Positions 10,094 through 22,200 of a stretch of 64,000 nucleotides of DNA are shown here, piece by piece; position 1 is the stretch's first letter; every line of letters starts with the position of its first letter. This DNA comes from Halocaridina rubra (lineage: Eukaryota > Arthropoda > Malacostraca > Decapoda > Atyidae), in assembly GCA_037179515.1 (NCBI GenBank), contig JAXCGZ010015154.1, positions 113,340 through 177,339 of the forward strand, given 5' to 3'. The notes under the pieces are model-generated. The model was given only the letters and a program-made list of their open reading frames with translations. It did not search any database and had not been told where the DNA came from. A program made the translations under genes and the position numbers.

Positions 10094-11527
10094 TTGCGGG
10101 AAAGAAGAGGCCAAGGACGGCCTCTGGCAGTAGCCATGAGAGTGCTGCTGCTCCAGTTCCAACCCCCAGCCCCAAAGACTGATAGAGAGCCCATTTCCAA
10201 GTTCAAAGTTGAGGCTCCTTCCACCAAAGAGGCATATGACCTTATCAGAGAGTTGGAAGACCAACTCACCGAGCATGGCTGCAAAATAAAGCCTAATGTA
10301 CAAGGTGACTTCATTATCCACCCAGCCTCAGCAGAAGCCGCAGAGAAGATCTGCAGCCTAAACTCACCTCACTTGATAGAGATGAACCCTGCACAAAAAA
10401 TAAGAAAATACATTGTCATTGGCTTCCCTGTTGCTTGGTCAGTTGACCTGCTGACCAAGCAATCGTACATTGCGGCTGCCTTACGTTGCTCCTCCAAAAT
10501 AGAGGGCCAAACCGTCCCATCAAAGCAAGTTCTGGTCCACAACTGTGGTCCACCCCCTTCGCAAGTAAACCTCGGCATCTGGGGCAAGTTCAACATAAGA
10601 GACTACACCCCAGAACCCCTAAGATGTTTCCGGTGTCAAAGATTTGGGCACCAAAGGAATACTTGCCATTTCCCAGAGAGATGTGGAATCTGCAGAGGGA
10701 AACACTCCACCGACCGCTGCCTTAACAAATTCAAGGCAAAAGAAGCAACAGTTGCCAAGTGCCCGAACTGCAAAGGGAACCATCACGCATGGAACAACCG
10801 CTGCCCAGAAAGGCTGAAGAGGATTCCTCAAAGAACCCCTCCTTCTGCCCCTGTCACCAATCACACCACCCCCAACTTCACCCCAGCTCCTCCCCCCACC
10901 TCCAATCCTTGGCAAATGCCCCCTCCTGCCCCACTCACACCTAACCTCCCCACCCAAAACCCACCACACTACACCAACCCAGCTCCTAGCACACAGATCA
11001 CACCTCCTACAGCTTCCACCCCTACACCAACTCCATCCACCCCATCACACAACACTCACACTCCTACCATCCCCCCAAACAACACTCACACTCCTATCAA
11101 CCCCACACGCAACACTCACACCAACACCTCCACCCCACGCAAAACTCAAACACACAATACAGTCATACGCAACACCCAGAACACTCAGACCACACACACA
11201 CCCACTCACCACACTATGTCCCGGGACCCTAGACTAAGATCCCATACCCCCATACCTAAACAGCCTATTCAGACACCTTCCTCTGCCTCCTCTTCCAAAC
11301 AGCAAACCCTCTTCACAGTAAACGAGCTCACCAACCTTCTTATTCAAGCCGTACAGGCAGCCGTCCAACTCCTCGATACCAGAGCCACCACCCAAGATGC
11401 CTACAATCAAGTCGTCGAAGTAGCCCACTCCGTTGTCGCCAACGCCCTTGTCTCCAGAACCCATCAGCAGCCTCAACAACCCCCCACTCCTACCACCTCC
11501 ACCTCCTCAAATCATCAAGATGTCTAA
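10094..11527 (+). CDS. ORF1 protein of N1 (gag-like, zinc knuckle)
   Basis: About 477 residues. The N-terminal half contains an RRM/coiled-like region of unknown detail. Residues ~177-240 hold three zinc knuckles: CFRCQRFGHQRNTC (CX2CX4HX4C), CGICRGKHSTDRC (CX2CX3HX4C) and CPNCKGNHHAWNNRC. The C-terminal half is Pro/Thr/Asn-rich low complexity (about 250-400). This is the usual ORF1 layout in I/Jockey-type LINEs, where it packages element RNA. The start is uncertain: the listed ATG is the first in an open frame, and 10136 is an alternative. The stop codon overlaps the ORF2 start. Confidence 0.85.
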   Translation: MRERRGQGRPLAVAMRVLLLQFQPPAPKTDREPISKFKVEAPSTKEAYDLIRELEDQLTEHGCKIKPNVQGDFIIHPASAEAAEKICSLNSPHLIEMNPAQKIRKYIVIGFPVAWSVDLLTKQSYIAAALRCSSKIEGQTVPSKQVLVHNCGPPPSQVNLGIWGKFNIRDYTPEPLRCFRCQRFGHQRNTCHFPERCGICRGKHSTDRCLNKFKAKEATVAKCPNCKGNHHAWNNRCPERLKRIPQRTPPSAPVTNHTTPNFTPAPPPTSNPWQMPPPAPLTPNLPTQNPPHYTNPAPSTQITPPTASTPTPTPSTPSHNTHTPTIPPNNTHTPINPTRNTHTNTSTPRKTQTHNTVIRNTQNTQTTHTPTHHTMSRDPRLRSHTPIPKQPIQTPSSASSSKQQTLFTVNELTNLLIQAVQAAVQLLDTRATTQDAYNQVVEVAHSVVANALVSRTHQQPQQPPTPTTSTSSNHQDV

Positions 11528-14500
11528 TCTCGGGATCCTACACTGGAATGCCCAGGGTCTCAGACACAAGGTACAACATCTTGAAGGCATAGCCAAGACT
11601 GACAACATTGATGTCATCATGGTTCAAGAAACCCTGTGCACACAGCAATACCCTCAAAAATCTCAGGATACAATGGATTCTACCAGCACTGGTCTCCAGG
11701 AGAGAACAGAGGCAGCGCCACCTTCATCAGGAAAAACCTATTAGCCAAGGAAATAACCCGACCGGTCTACTGCGACGAAGATGTCCACGTCCTCGCTGTT
11801 AACATCCAACTTCAGGGCAGCTGCATAGATCTGTACAACATTTACAGACCACAGGATGGTAGCTTAGACCTGACTACCCTCTTCGGGCTAGCCAGTCATC
11901 GTGACTTGGTAATAGGAGGTGACTTCAACGCGCATCATCCAAGATTCAGGTATGAGCGCCCCTGTGCTGCAGGCAGACACATCATGAGCTTGCTGGATGA
12001 CCAAGAAGATGTCTCCCTGCTCAACGATCATGAGCCAACACATGACAGAGGTGGAATACTGGACCTCACCTTTGTCTCCAATTCCCTAAAGCAGGACGCC
12101 ACATGGAGAGTTCATCCCCTGGTCACAAGCGACCACTATGGGATCCATCTCACACTGCCAATTCCTGAAACCTTCCAAATCCCTGCTCCCCCCCTCGATG
12201 GAATTTCAAGTAGGCCGACTGGGGCCGATTCCAGGAGCACCTCAGCAATTGGTTTTCAGCCTACGTACCATCTGAAGACATCGACCAAGCAGAGGCCGAG
12301 CTAGTCAATGCCTTGCAAGCTGCAGCAAACTCCTCCATCCCCCTCTGCAAACCACAACACACCACTCATCGGGACAGATGGTACTACTGTGACAGAGTTA
12401 AAGAACGCAATCGCCGGCTCAACGTTATTTGGAAAATGCACAGGAAATGTCGCACTGAAGACTCCTACCGCACTCTCCAGGCAATCAAAGAACATGTCCA
12501 TGAAGAGACCCGCAACATCAAGAGGAAAAAATGGCTAGGGTGGTGTTCCACCCTAGATGCTCAAACCTCTGTGGGCCAGATGTGGAGGAGCATCAACTCC
12601 TTTGCTAAAGGAAAACCTCCTAAAATCTCCCCCCACAGGGATCCTAGCAGGGCAGCAGAAGAACTCTCCGTCAAATTCGCGGATAGAGCAAGTTCCAACC
12701 AGCTCCCCATCACCACCAGAACAACTCTTCAGGACCTTACCACTGCAAGATGGGAAGAAATAGAAGAGGCCATCAACACTGAAGACGAAACAGAAGCTCC
12801 ATTCTCCCTGACTGAGCTACTAAGAGTAAGCAAAAGTTCTAAGAACACAGCCCCAGGTGCCGATAGAATCACATACACAATGATTCAAAAAATGGGGCCC
12901 CAAGGGGAGCTTACTCTACTCTCTCTGATCAATTCAACATACACACGAAGAATCAGACCAGCCTCATGGAACAGAGCAGACATTCAGCCCATCCCAAAAC
13001 CACAGGACCCTGACAACCCTCGCCCCATCTCCCTCCTAAGCTGCCTGAGGAAGATGGCAGAAAAGATGGTACTTAACAGAGTCCGCTGAAAATGCCCACA
13101 CTTCCCAGAAAACATGTTTGCCTACCAGCCTGGTTTAGGCACCTCAGAATGCATAGCCTCCATGCTATCATTTATCAACAACTGCCGTGGTTACATCGTT
13201 TTTCTAGACCTAGAGAAGGCCTTTGGACTAGCCAATGTGCCGGCAATAGTTTCAGCTCTCGTATCCAAGCAGATCAAAGGTAACCTTCTCTCGTGGATCA
13301 AGCAGAGTCTACAAAATCGTAGGGCAAGAGTCAAAGTAGATGGGCACTACTCCACCTACAAATACCACAAAAATGGGACCCCCCAAGGTGGAATCCTGAG
13401 CCCCTTCCTCTTTAATTGTCTCATGGAAAAACTCATGGACATCGCACTACCACATGGAACCAAACTCTTCAACTATGCGGACAACTTTGCCCTCGTCACA
13501 ATAGGACACAAAAGCTCTAACAAGACACAGCGCTGCCTCACCAAGATTCACCAAGCCTCCATCTCCCTTGGAGTCAGAATCAATGCCCACAAAACCAAGG
13601 CCCTTCCCATCCACCAGCGGAGACCAGACACTAATCTGGTCATAGGTAATGAGCCTGTGGACTGGGTTACCAAACACCAATACCTGGGTGTAATCATCGA
13701 CCAAAGACTAACCTTTGGACCAGAAATTCAACACTTGCGCGACAGGTGCAGCCAGCGACAAGCGGTCCTTCGTCGGATGTCCGGCCTCTACGATGGTGCA
13801 TCATTTAATGTCCTCAGAAGCTTCTATGTACAAGCCATACGCAGCCTCATAGACTATGCTTGTCCCACACTCTGGCTACTAACAGACCAACAGTGGGACA
13901 AGATATAAGTAATTCAAAACAACGCCACATGTACCATGCTAGGAACCCCCATGTGGACCAAGAGAGAAAACATCCAGATGGAATCGGGACTCATTCCACT
14001 CAAACTCAGAGCTCAGCAAAGACTGACCCTCTTTGTGGCCAAAACCACCACTGCCCAACATAAATGCCTCGCTGGCACAAATCTCCATCTTGCCCTCAAT
14101 CGCCACCCCAACCACCATCCTAGAACCTGGGCAGCCAAGGTCTGTGCTAGCCTGCAAGCATTGCCAGTCAGTGAGAGCATCCTAGCCAAGATACAAGACA
14201 CACCGCTTCCTGAATACAGATGCCCACCCCCATGGAATGACCAACCACTCTACATAAAGATCGAGCTCCCTGACAACCCCAAAAGCTTGGTAAACCCGCT
14301 TGTCCTTAAAAACATATATAAGGACAAAATTCAGAGCTGGAACAGGCCAAACTCTCAAGTCTACTACACTGACGGTGCAGTAAATCAAGAAACTGGAGCC
14401 TCAGCCACCGCCTTCACCACTGGAAACCATGTCCTATCCTGGAGACTGTCAAACTCCTGCTCATCGCTTCAGGCTGAGCTTGTTGCCATAGCCAACGCCC

Positions 14501-15219
14501 TCGACTTCTTCATCCAGCAAGGAGCTGACCATGCCCTAATTCTCTCTGACTCTAAAGGCTCCTTACAGGCCATCAAGAAGCCACTCCTCAGAGACAATGT
14601 ACGCATCATCACCACCATCCTCAGCCACTACCACAGGACAACCAGCCTTGGAAAAGCCATCACTCTTGCCTGGATTCCCAGCCACGTCGGCATCAAGGGA
14701 AATGAGGAAGCCGATCAAGCTGCCAAACAAGCCACTCTCAGAGCAGAAATCCAGATATATCTGTCTCCTGGGATGCAACAGATAAAAAATAAAGCCACCA
14801 AGTCACTCCTTAACACCTTAATAACTAAACACAACCTGTGCACAGACATTGGCTCCCCCTCCACCTGGTGGTACAAAGCCACCACTGATCTTCGGCGCAT
14901 CACCCTGCCTAAGAGCCTTCGACAAAGCACTGAGCTCAATGTGTACCGTCTGAGACTCGGGTACAAGTGCACCTGGCAAATAGTAGAGGATATCATCAGG
15001 GAATGCACCTTTTGCCAGGTAGCCTCACCACATCCACTGCTACATTACATCCTGGAATGTGATTCTTTTTCAGAAATTCGACGGAAAACTGGTGCCCCCG
15101 CAACATCTAGCGAAGACCCAACTGCCCTTCATGTTGCTAGCTCCATCATCAGACTAGCAACAAATAACTACATGAACAGTCTATCAAATATTATCAGACA
15201 ATACCCTCCACCAAGATAA
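11520..15219 (+). pseudogene. ORF2 of N1: endonuclease - RT - RNase H (broken)
   Basis: Starts at ATG 11520, overlapping the ORF1 stop within ATGTCTAA. Endonuclease motifs: LHWNAQGL, VQETL, GGDFNAHH and SDHYGIH. RT: TAPGADRITYTMI, PISLLSCLRKMAE, GTPQGGILSPFLF and the catalytic box, here YADN instead of the YADD seen in N3. RNase H: YTDGAVNQ, QAELVAI, LSDSKGS and WIPSHVGIKGNEEADQAA. A C-terminal Cys/His motif follows (CTFC ... HPLLHYILEC). Damage: frameshifts near 11680 and 12190, TAG 12211, TGA 13087 (Trp in N3) and TAA 13906 (Glu in N3). Confidence 0.9.
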
Positions 15220-15525
15220 CCATGCAATAACTCTCTCCTACCCCCAAAACAGGAATTCATTTAAATTGTTTGATGTAAACTAATAATTCACAACTGAATA
15301 CTTATGCTCTCCGTTATCTTTACAGTTTTGCACAATCTCACCTGTGGGCCAATTAGGAAAGTCCGATCACCAACAATAACAAGATTTCACCCAACCTCCT
15401 CACCAATAGGAAAGCCCATTCGCTCGCTAGAGCGAATGCCACGTACACGCCAAAAAAATCTCACCCCACCTGCGGGCCACAAGTGGAAGGTCCGCTCACC
15501 CTCAAGGGTGAACATCCAACAACAA
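15220..15525 (+). promoter_or_regulatory. 3' UTR of N1 with hairpin modules
   Basis: Contains repeated ~75-bp modules, each with a short hairpin: ATTCGCTC-gcta-GAGCGAAT at 15418-15437 (8-bp perfect stem) and CACCC-tcaa-GGGTG at 15498-15511. Each is near gcgggccac or a variant. Other copies preserve three such modules. These may be recognised by the element's own RT (inference). The end is catccaacaacaa rather than the poly(A) seen in the other copies. Confidence 0.6.
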
Positions 15526-15975
15526 CAAACAATAAAGAAGCTACTGTATATGTATCTAGACAGGCTAAAGATATATCAGTTGGGTCAAATTTACAACAAA
15601 ATTATTAGCAACAGTACTTTTTATAATATAGCAATATTTATCAGCAAAGCAATTTCATAAAAAGAAAATTTCGTAAACAACATATGTAACAGACTCACTA
15701 GGATTATGGCATTGTTCATGAGAAAAAAAAAAGGCTGAAAACAAAGAAATAGAAGGGAGATTTATATATTGGGATCATGCTTTCTACGCATACAAAAATA
15801 TTAAATAAGTTATATTTAGAATTAGCTATAAACTGAAATACAAATTGCAAATAATCTAATCTGCTTTATTTAATTTATTTTTTAGTAAGAAAAGAAAAGA
15901 CAGTTAAACGACAATAAAATCACTAATAAGGCATCTACTACAGCCTCTGGTGAGTTTGAGCAAAACTGTCACACA
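15526..15975 (-). repeat. 5' inverted arm of copy 2, inner part
   Basis: Begins with the right 12-bp duplication of N1 (15526-15537). It continues as the reverse complement of about 29751-30195, for example gggatcatgctttct (~15770) against agaaagcatgatccc (~29943), and gcctctggtgagtttgagcaaaac (~15945) against the tail of the noncoding stretch. It joins pol inside the protease codons at about 15976. Confidence 0.7.
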
Positions 15976-18948
15976 TTTATGGTTCCTATGTACCCTGTCT
16001 TGCAAGGTCTTGTACTGATCCTAGCTCCTGTCTTCCAGGCTGACCCCTACCATGAGAACATTTTTCAGTGGAACATCCCTCAGGTGAAGTCACAACAAGC
16101 CATTTCAGCAGCAACTACTGGCTCTGACGCCATGAAAATTTGGACAATTCTCCAACTGATTCCATTGACTCTGCTGCAGTTAGTACCCGTAATATGGAAT
16201 GCGGAGAGTTTTCCCCTTCTTACCAGATGATGCACCTCTAGAGCCACTGAAGTCCCATCCAGACTTCACCAAACTGCAGCAGGACTACTTCAGCCTTAAG
16301 CACCGGATGTAACAGGCCACCTAGGGAAGAACCATTACAGTGAGAGGAGGAGGCCAGATTACTTATGCTCTTGAAGCTGGAGTCCTTCATAGGCATGTGA
16401 CTAAAGATGGCCATACCTTTAAATAGTTTGTGGTGCCTGCTTCGTTGCACAGACAGGCTATGCATGTGTCACACATTTTACCGTTGAGCGGACACAAAGG
16501 CAAAGCAAAAACTTGGCACTTCCTTCAAAAGGCTTTTGCATGGCCAAACATTTACGCAGATGTCGACAGATACATGGGCTCCTGCTCCGTCTGTCAATCC
16601 ACTTCTACGGCACCGGTACTGAAAGTCCCCATATGTATAGCTAAGCTCTTATCGGAGCCATTTTCAAAAGTTGCTATCGATATATTGGGTCCTATCAACC
16701 CTGCTTCGACCACAGGAAAACTTCCTCATGGTATACATCAAAGTGGCAACAAGGTACCCAGATGCAGTGCCGCTATCTTCTATCACGACCGAAGCTTCTC
16801 TCATGCCTTATTCGAAATCTGTTCCAGGGTTGGCTTCCCTGAGCAGGTCATTTCTGACAATTTAGGTAAATTTACATGTATGTACTTTGAGGTTTTCTGT
16901 AGCCTCTCCGATATGAAGCATATATGTAGGAGTGTTTATAAAATGCAATCAGATGAGGCATGTGAACACTATAAATGGATATTGAAGGAATGTTTGATCA
17001 ATCAAGTGATAGATATACGTAGGTAGTGGGAAAATTACGTCCCCTCTGCACTTTTCTTCTTCAAAGACACGCCTCACAACACTACTGGATACTTGCCTTT
17101 ATAGCTGATTTATGGTCATAAAGACAGTGGCCCAGTGGAATTCTTGGTAGAATGTTGGGTCTTACCTACCATCGAGGACAACGATAGGAACATCCATGAG
17201 TATATTTTGAAGTTTTTTTCCCATCTCAAAAAGGCCTGGAAAGCTGCACAATTATCCATTAAGGGTCACCAGCAGCCTGCCAAGCTTCTCTTTGACAATC
17301 ATACCTGGCGTCGTGCCCTGACACCCATAGATTGAGCATTGTTATTTCTTCCAACAGATACTTGAAAGCTAATGCTACGCTGGAAAGGAACATACACTGT
17401 GGTACACCATGTGACCCCCGACATTTAGGTGTTAAAATGTTGATGGCAATAACTGGAAATACCACATTATCCAGCTGAAGTTGTATCGTGAGGACCCGGA
17501 GGCCCACAGGGATCCTGTGCTGGCATTCTCAGCAACCCCTATAGGTGCCCTCATTAGCAACATAACCTCCGAGGTTGAAGAGACAAAGGTTCTCCATTAT
17601 AGCCACCCCTTACCTCCTGTATGGGAGTACTACTCCCTTGCAGTAGAGACATACTTACGGGAGTGGAGTTTTTCAGAAGTCCATCTGTCCGCAGCAAATG
17701 CCCTCACAATTGAAGACGTAACCTTAACTTTTGATGATGGTAAGGATCCTGCCATTCTCACACACCGATAGGAAAGTGTGAGTAATTGAATTATGAACTA
17801 CAGACTGCAACCGAGTCAACGGGAACAACTGAACAAGATATTAGAAAACCACGAGAACGTATTCAATGACCTCCCAGGCAATACTGCTACCCTGAAGAAT
17901 CATGTCAGATTGACTGACCCAGAGCCATTTTGACATTCCTATGACCTTCCTACCAGCTGTCCGTAAAGCTAAAGGAAGATCTTGACACTTGGGTCCGCCT
18001 TGGAATAGTTGAAAATACCATTTCGTCTTGGTGTTTACCGTTACTGGCAGTGCGAAAGCGAGATGGCAGTCAAAGGTTCTGCCTCTTCTGTCGTAAGCTT
18101 AACAACCGTACCATCTTTGATGAAGAGCCCATTGACAACGCTGAGCATATTTTCTCGTTACTCTCCCAAGCCCACCACCTGTCCAAATTGGATCTGGCCA
18201 GTGGATTTTGGCAAGTCCCACTGAGCGTGACTACCAAGCCTATAACAGCCTTTTCCACAAGATACGGTCTGTAACAGTTCAGGGTCGTGCCGTTTGATAT
18301 AATGAATGCACATGGCTGCTTCAGCCAGCTCCTAAGGACAGAATTGCAAGACCTCTACAGTGTTTCATGCTTTATAGACATCCTGGAGTATTCTGAGGAT
18401 TAGTCATCGCACCTTGTGACTATTTGCAGAGTTCTCGCTCGTCTGAAGCAGATTGGACTTCACTTAAAGCCTTTCAAATGCGAGATCGGTTCCACACAAT
18501 TGCAGTATACTGTCACTAAATTGAGATAATTCCTGGATAGTGTCGGCTACTACCAATGGTATATTCCACACTTTAATACTATCGCTGCCCCTTTGCAGCA
18601 AATGTCCTCAAAGCAAGGTAAAACATCCCCTGTCCAATGGGCAGATGAGGCGGAGAGAGCATTTTTCAAGCTCTGAGAAGCATTGGCAGGTAAACCAGTA
18701 TTACAAGTGGTAAGCCCTGATTTTCCCTTTATCTGGTAGACCAAAGACTCAGACGAAGGCCTGGTCCCCGTGCTCTTGCAAGCCCAGTCGACAACTCAGC
18801 AGAAGTAGCTCCAGTGCAATATACAAACCGCGGGCTTCGCCCTGCAGAGCAGAATTACTCCACCATGGAGAAGGAAGCTCTGGCCACATATTGGGCCATA
18901 AAGAAATTTAAAGGCCATCTGTATGGTCGACATTTTGCACTGAGAACA
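15976..18948 (+). pseudogene. Truncated pol of copy 2 (protease end to RNase H)
   Basis: Homologous to copy 1 from about 1043 to 4096, in the same order: end of protease (MYPVLQG), integrase zinc region (HILPLSGHKGKAK ... CSVCQ), catalytic core, GPY/F-like region, RT, RNase H. It has many stops (for example before 16430 and near 17026, 17335 and 18274) and several frameshifts. The RT catalytic FIDDIL has lost one Asp codon (reads FIDIL, ~18376). The interrupted RNase H resumes at 28848. It has been nonfunctional for a long time. Confidence 0.85.
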
Positions 18949-19295
18949 GTTTTTTTTCTTCCTTAATGTTCTCCTTTGAGGGTGAGCGGACCTTCCCAAG
19001 TGGCCCGCATGTGGGGTAAGATTTTGTTGATTGTAGGTGGTATTCGCTCTTGAGGGCGAATGGGCTTTCCTATATGGTGAGGAGGTGGGGTGAAATCTTG
19101 TTATTGTTGGTGGTATTCACTCTTGAGGGTGATCGGACTTTCCTATTTTGGCCCGCAGGTGAGGTTGTGCAAAACTGTAAAGATAATGGAAAGCATAAGT
19201 GTTCTGCTGAGGATTATTAGTTTACATCAAACAATTTAAATGAATTCCTGTTTTGGGGGTGAGAGAGAGTTATTACATGGTTATCTTGGTGGAGG

Positions 19296-22200
19296 GTATT
19301 GACTGATGATAATTAGTAGACTGTTCATGTAGTTGTTTGTTGCTAGTCTGATTATGGAGCTAGCAACATGAAGGGCATTTGGATCTTGGCTGGATGTTGC
19401 GGGGGCACCAGTTTTCCGTCGAATATTTGAAAAGGAATACATTCGAGGATGTAATGGAGCAGTGGATGTGGTGAGGCTACCTGGCAAAAGGTGCATTCCC
19501 TGATGCTATCCTCCACTATTCGCCAGGTGCACTTGTACCCGAGTCTCAGACGGTACACATTGACCGCCGTGCTTCGTCGAAGGTTCTTAGGCAGGGTGAT
19601 TCGCTGAAGATCAGTGGTGGCTTTGTACCACCAGGTGGAGGGGGAACCAATGTCTGTGCACAGGCTGTGTTTAGTTATTAAGGCATTAAGGAGTGACTTG
19701 GTGGCTTTATTTTTTATCTGTTGAATCCCAGGAGACAGAGATATTTGGATTTCTGCTCTGAGAGTGGCTTGTTTGGCGGCTTGATCGGCTTCCTCATTAC
19801 CCTTGATGCCGACGTGGCTGGAAATACATGCAAGAGTGATGGCTTTTCCAAGGCTAGTAGTCCTGTGGTAGTGGCTGAGAATGGTGGTGATGACACGTAC
19901 ATTGTCTCTGAGGAGTGGCTTCTTGATGGCCAGTAAGGCGCCTTTAGAGTCAGAGAGAATTAGGGCATGGTCAGCTCCTTGCTGGATGAAGAAGTTGAGG
20001 GCGTTGACTATGGCAACAAGCTCAGTCTGGAGCAATGAGCAGGAGTTTGACAGTCTCCAGGATAGGACATGGTTTCCAGTGGTGAAGGCGGCGGCTGAGG
20101 CTCCAATTTCTTGATTTACTGAACCGTCATTGTAGTAGACTTGAGAGTTTGGCCTGTTCCAGTTCTGAATTTTGTCCTTGTATATGTTTTTAAGGACAAG
20201 CGGGTTTACCAAGCTTTTGGGGTTGTCAGGGATCTCGATCTTTATGTCGAGTGGTTGGTCATTCCATGGGGATGGGCATCTGTATTCAGGAAGTGGTGTG
20301 TCCTGTATCTTGGCTAGGATGCTCTCCCTAACTGGCAGTGCTTGCAGGCTAGCGCAGACCTTGGCTGCCCATGTTCTAGGATGGTGGTTGGGGTAGCGAT
20401 TGAGGGCTAGATGGAGGTTTGCACCAGCGAGGCATTTATGTTGGGCAGAGGTGGTTTTGGCCACAAAGAGGGTCAGTCCTTGCTGAGCTTTGAGTTTGAG
20501 TGGCATGGGTTCCGATTCCATCTGGATGTTTTCTCTCTTGGTCCACATGGGGGCTTCTAGCATGGTATGTATGGCGTTGTTTTGAATTACTTCTATCTAG
20601 TCCCACTGTTGGTCTGTTAGTAGCCAGAGTGTGGGACAAGCATAGTCTATGAGGATGCGTATGGCTTGTACATAGAAGCTTCTTAGGACATTAAATGCTG
20701 CACCATCATAGAGGCCCGACATCTGACGAAGGACTGTTTGTCGCTGGCTGCACTTGTCGTGCAAGTGTTGAATTTCTGGTCCAAAGGTTAGTCTGCTGTC
20801 GATGATTACACTCAGGTATTGGTGTTTGGTAACCCAGTCCACAGGCTCGTTACCTATGACCAGAATAGTGTCTGGTCTCCACTGGTGGATGGGAAGGGTC
20901 TTGGTTTTGCGGGCATTGATTTTAACTCCAAGGGATATGGAGGCTTGGTGAATCTTGGTGAGGCAGCACCGTGTCTTGTTAGAGCTTCTGTCAACTATTG
21001 TGACAAGGGCAAAAGTCATCTGCATAGTTGAAGAGTTTGGCTCCATGTGGTAGTGCGATGTCCATGAGTTTTTCCATGAGACAATTAAAAAGGAAGGGGC
21101 TAAGGACCCCACCTTGGGGGGTCCCATTTTCGTGGTTTTTTGTAGGTGGAGTAGTGCCCATCTACTTTGACTCGTGCACTACGGTTTTGTAGATTCTGCC
21201 TGATCCATGAGAGAAGGTTACCTTTGATCCGCTTTGAAACGAGAGCTGAAAGTATTGCCAGCACATTGGCTAGTTCAAAGGCCTTCTCTAGGTCTAGAAA
21301 AACGATGTATCCACGGCAGTTGTTGATAAATGATAGCATGGAGGTTATGCATTCTGAGGTGCCTAAGCCAGGTTGGTAGGCAAACATGTTTTCTGGGAAG
21401 GGTGGGCATTTTCAGCGGACTCTGTTAAGTGCCATCTTTTCTGCCATCTTGCTCAGGCAGCTTAGGAGGGAGATGGGGCGAGGGTTGTCAGGGTCCTGTG
21501 GTTTTGGGATGGGCTGAATGTCTGCTCTGTTCCATGAGGCTGGTCTGATTCTTCGTGTGTATGTCGAATTGATCAGAGAGAGTAGAGCAAGCTCCCCTTG
21601 GGTCCCCATATTTTGAATCATTGTGTATGTGATTCTATCAGCACCTGGGGCAGTGTTCTTAGAGATTTTACTTACTCTTAGTGGCTCAGTCAGAGAGGAT
21701 GGGGCATCTGTTTCATCTTTAGTGTTGATGGCCTCTTCTATTTCTTCCCATCTTCATTGGTGAGGTCCTGAAGAGTTGTTCTGGTGGTGATGGGGAGCTG
21801 GTTGGAGCTTGCTCTATTCACGAATTTGACGGAGAGTTCTTCTGCTGCCCTGCTAGGATCCCTGTGGGGGGTGATTTTAGGAGGTTTTCCTTTAGCAAAG
21901 GAGTTAATGCTCCTCCACATCTGGCCCACAGAGGTGTGAGCATCTTGGGTGGAATGCCACTCTAGCCATTTTTTCCTCTTGATGTTGCGGGTCTCTTCAT
22001 GGACATGTTCTTTGACTGCCTGGAGAGTGCAGTAGAAATCTTCATTGCAACGTTTCCTGTGCATTTTCCGGATGACGTTGAGCCGGTGATTAAGTTCTTT
22101 AACTCTGTCACAGCAGTACCATCTGTCCAGATGAGTGGTGTGTTGTGGTTTGCAGAGGGAGATGAAGGAGTTTGCTGCAGCTTGCAGGGCACTGACTAGC

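Larger units (their letters stand above)
8783..15525 (+). mobile_element. I-group-like LINE N1, full length, inserted in copy 2
   Basis: 6.7-kb non-LTR retrotransposon with a 1.3-kb 5' UTR, ORF1 (zinc knuckles), ORF2 (AP endonuclease, RT, RNase H) and a 3' UTR ending in a CAA-rich tail. Its 5' terminus (acacagtccagttcc) aligns with the 5' terminus of N2, indicating a complete 5' end. A perfect 12-bp duplication flanks it. An RNase H after the RT places it in the I/LOA/R1/Nimb group rather than Jockey or CR1. N1 is dead: ORF2 has two frameshifts, three stops and a mutated RT active site. Confidence 0.9.
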
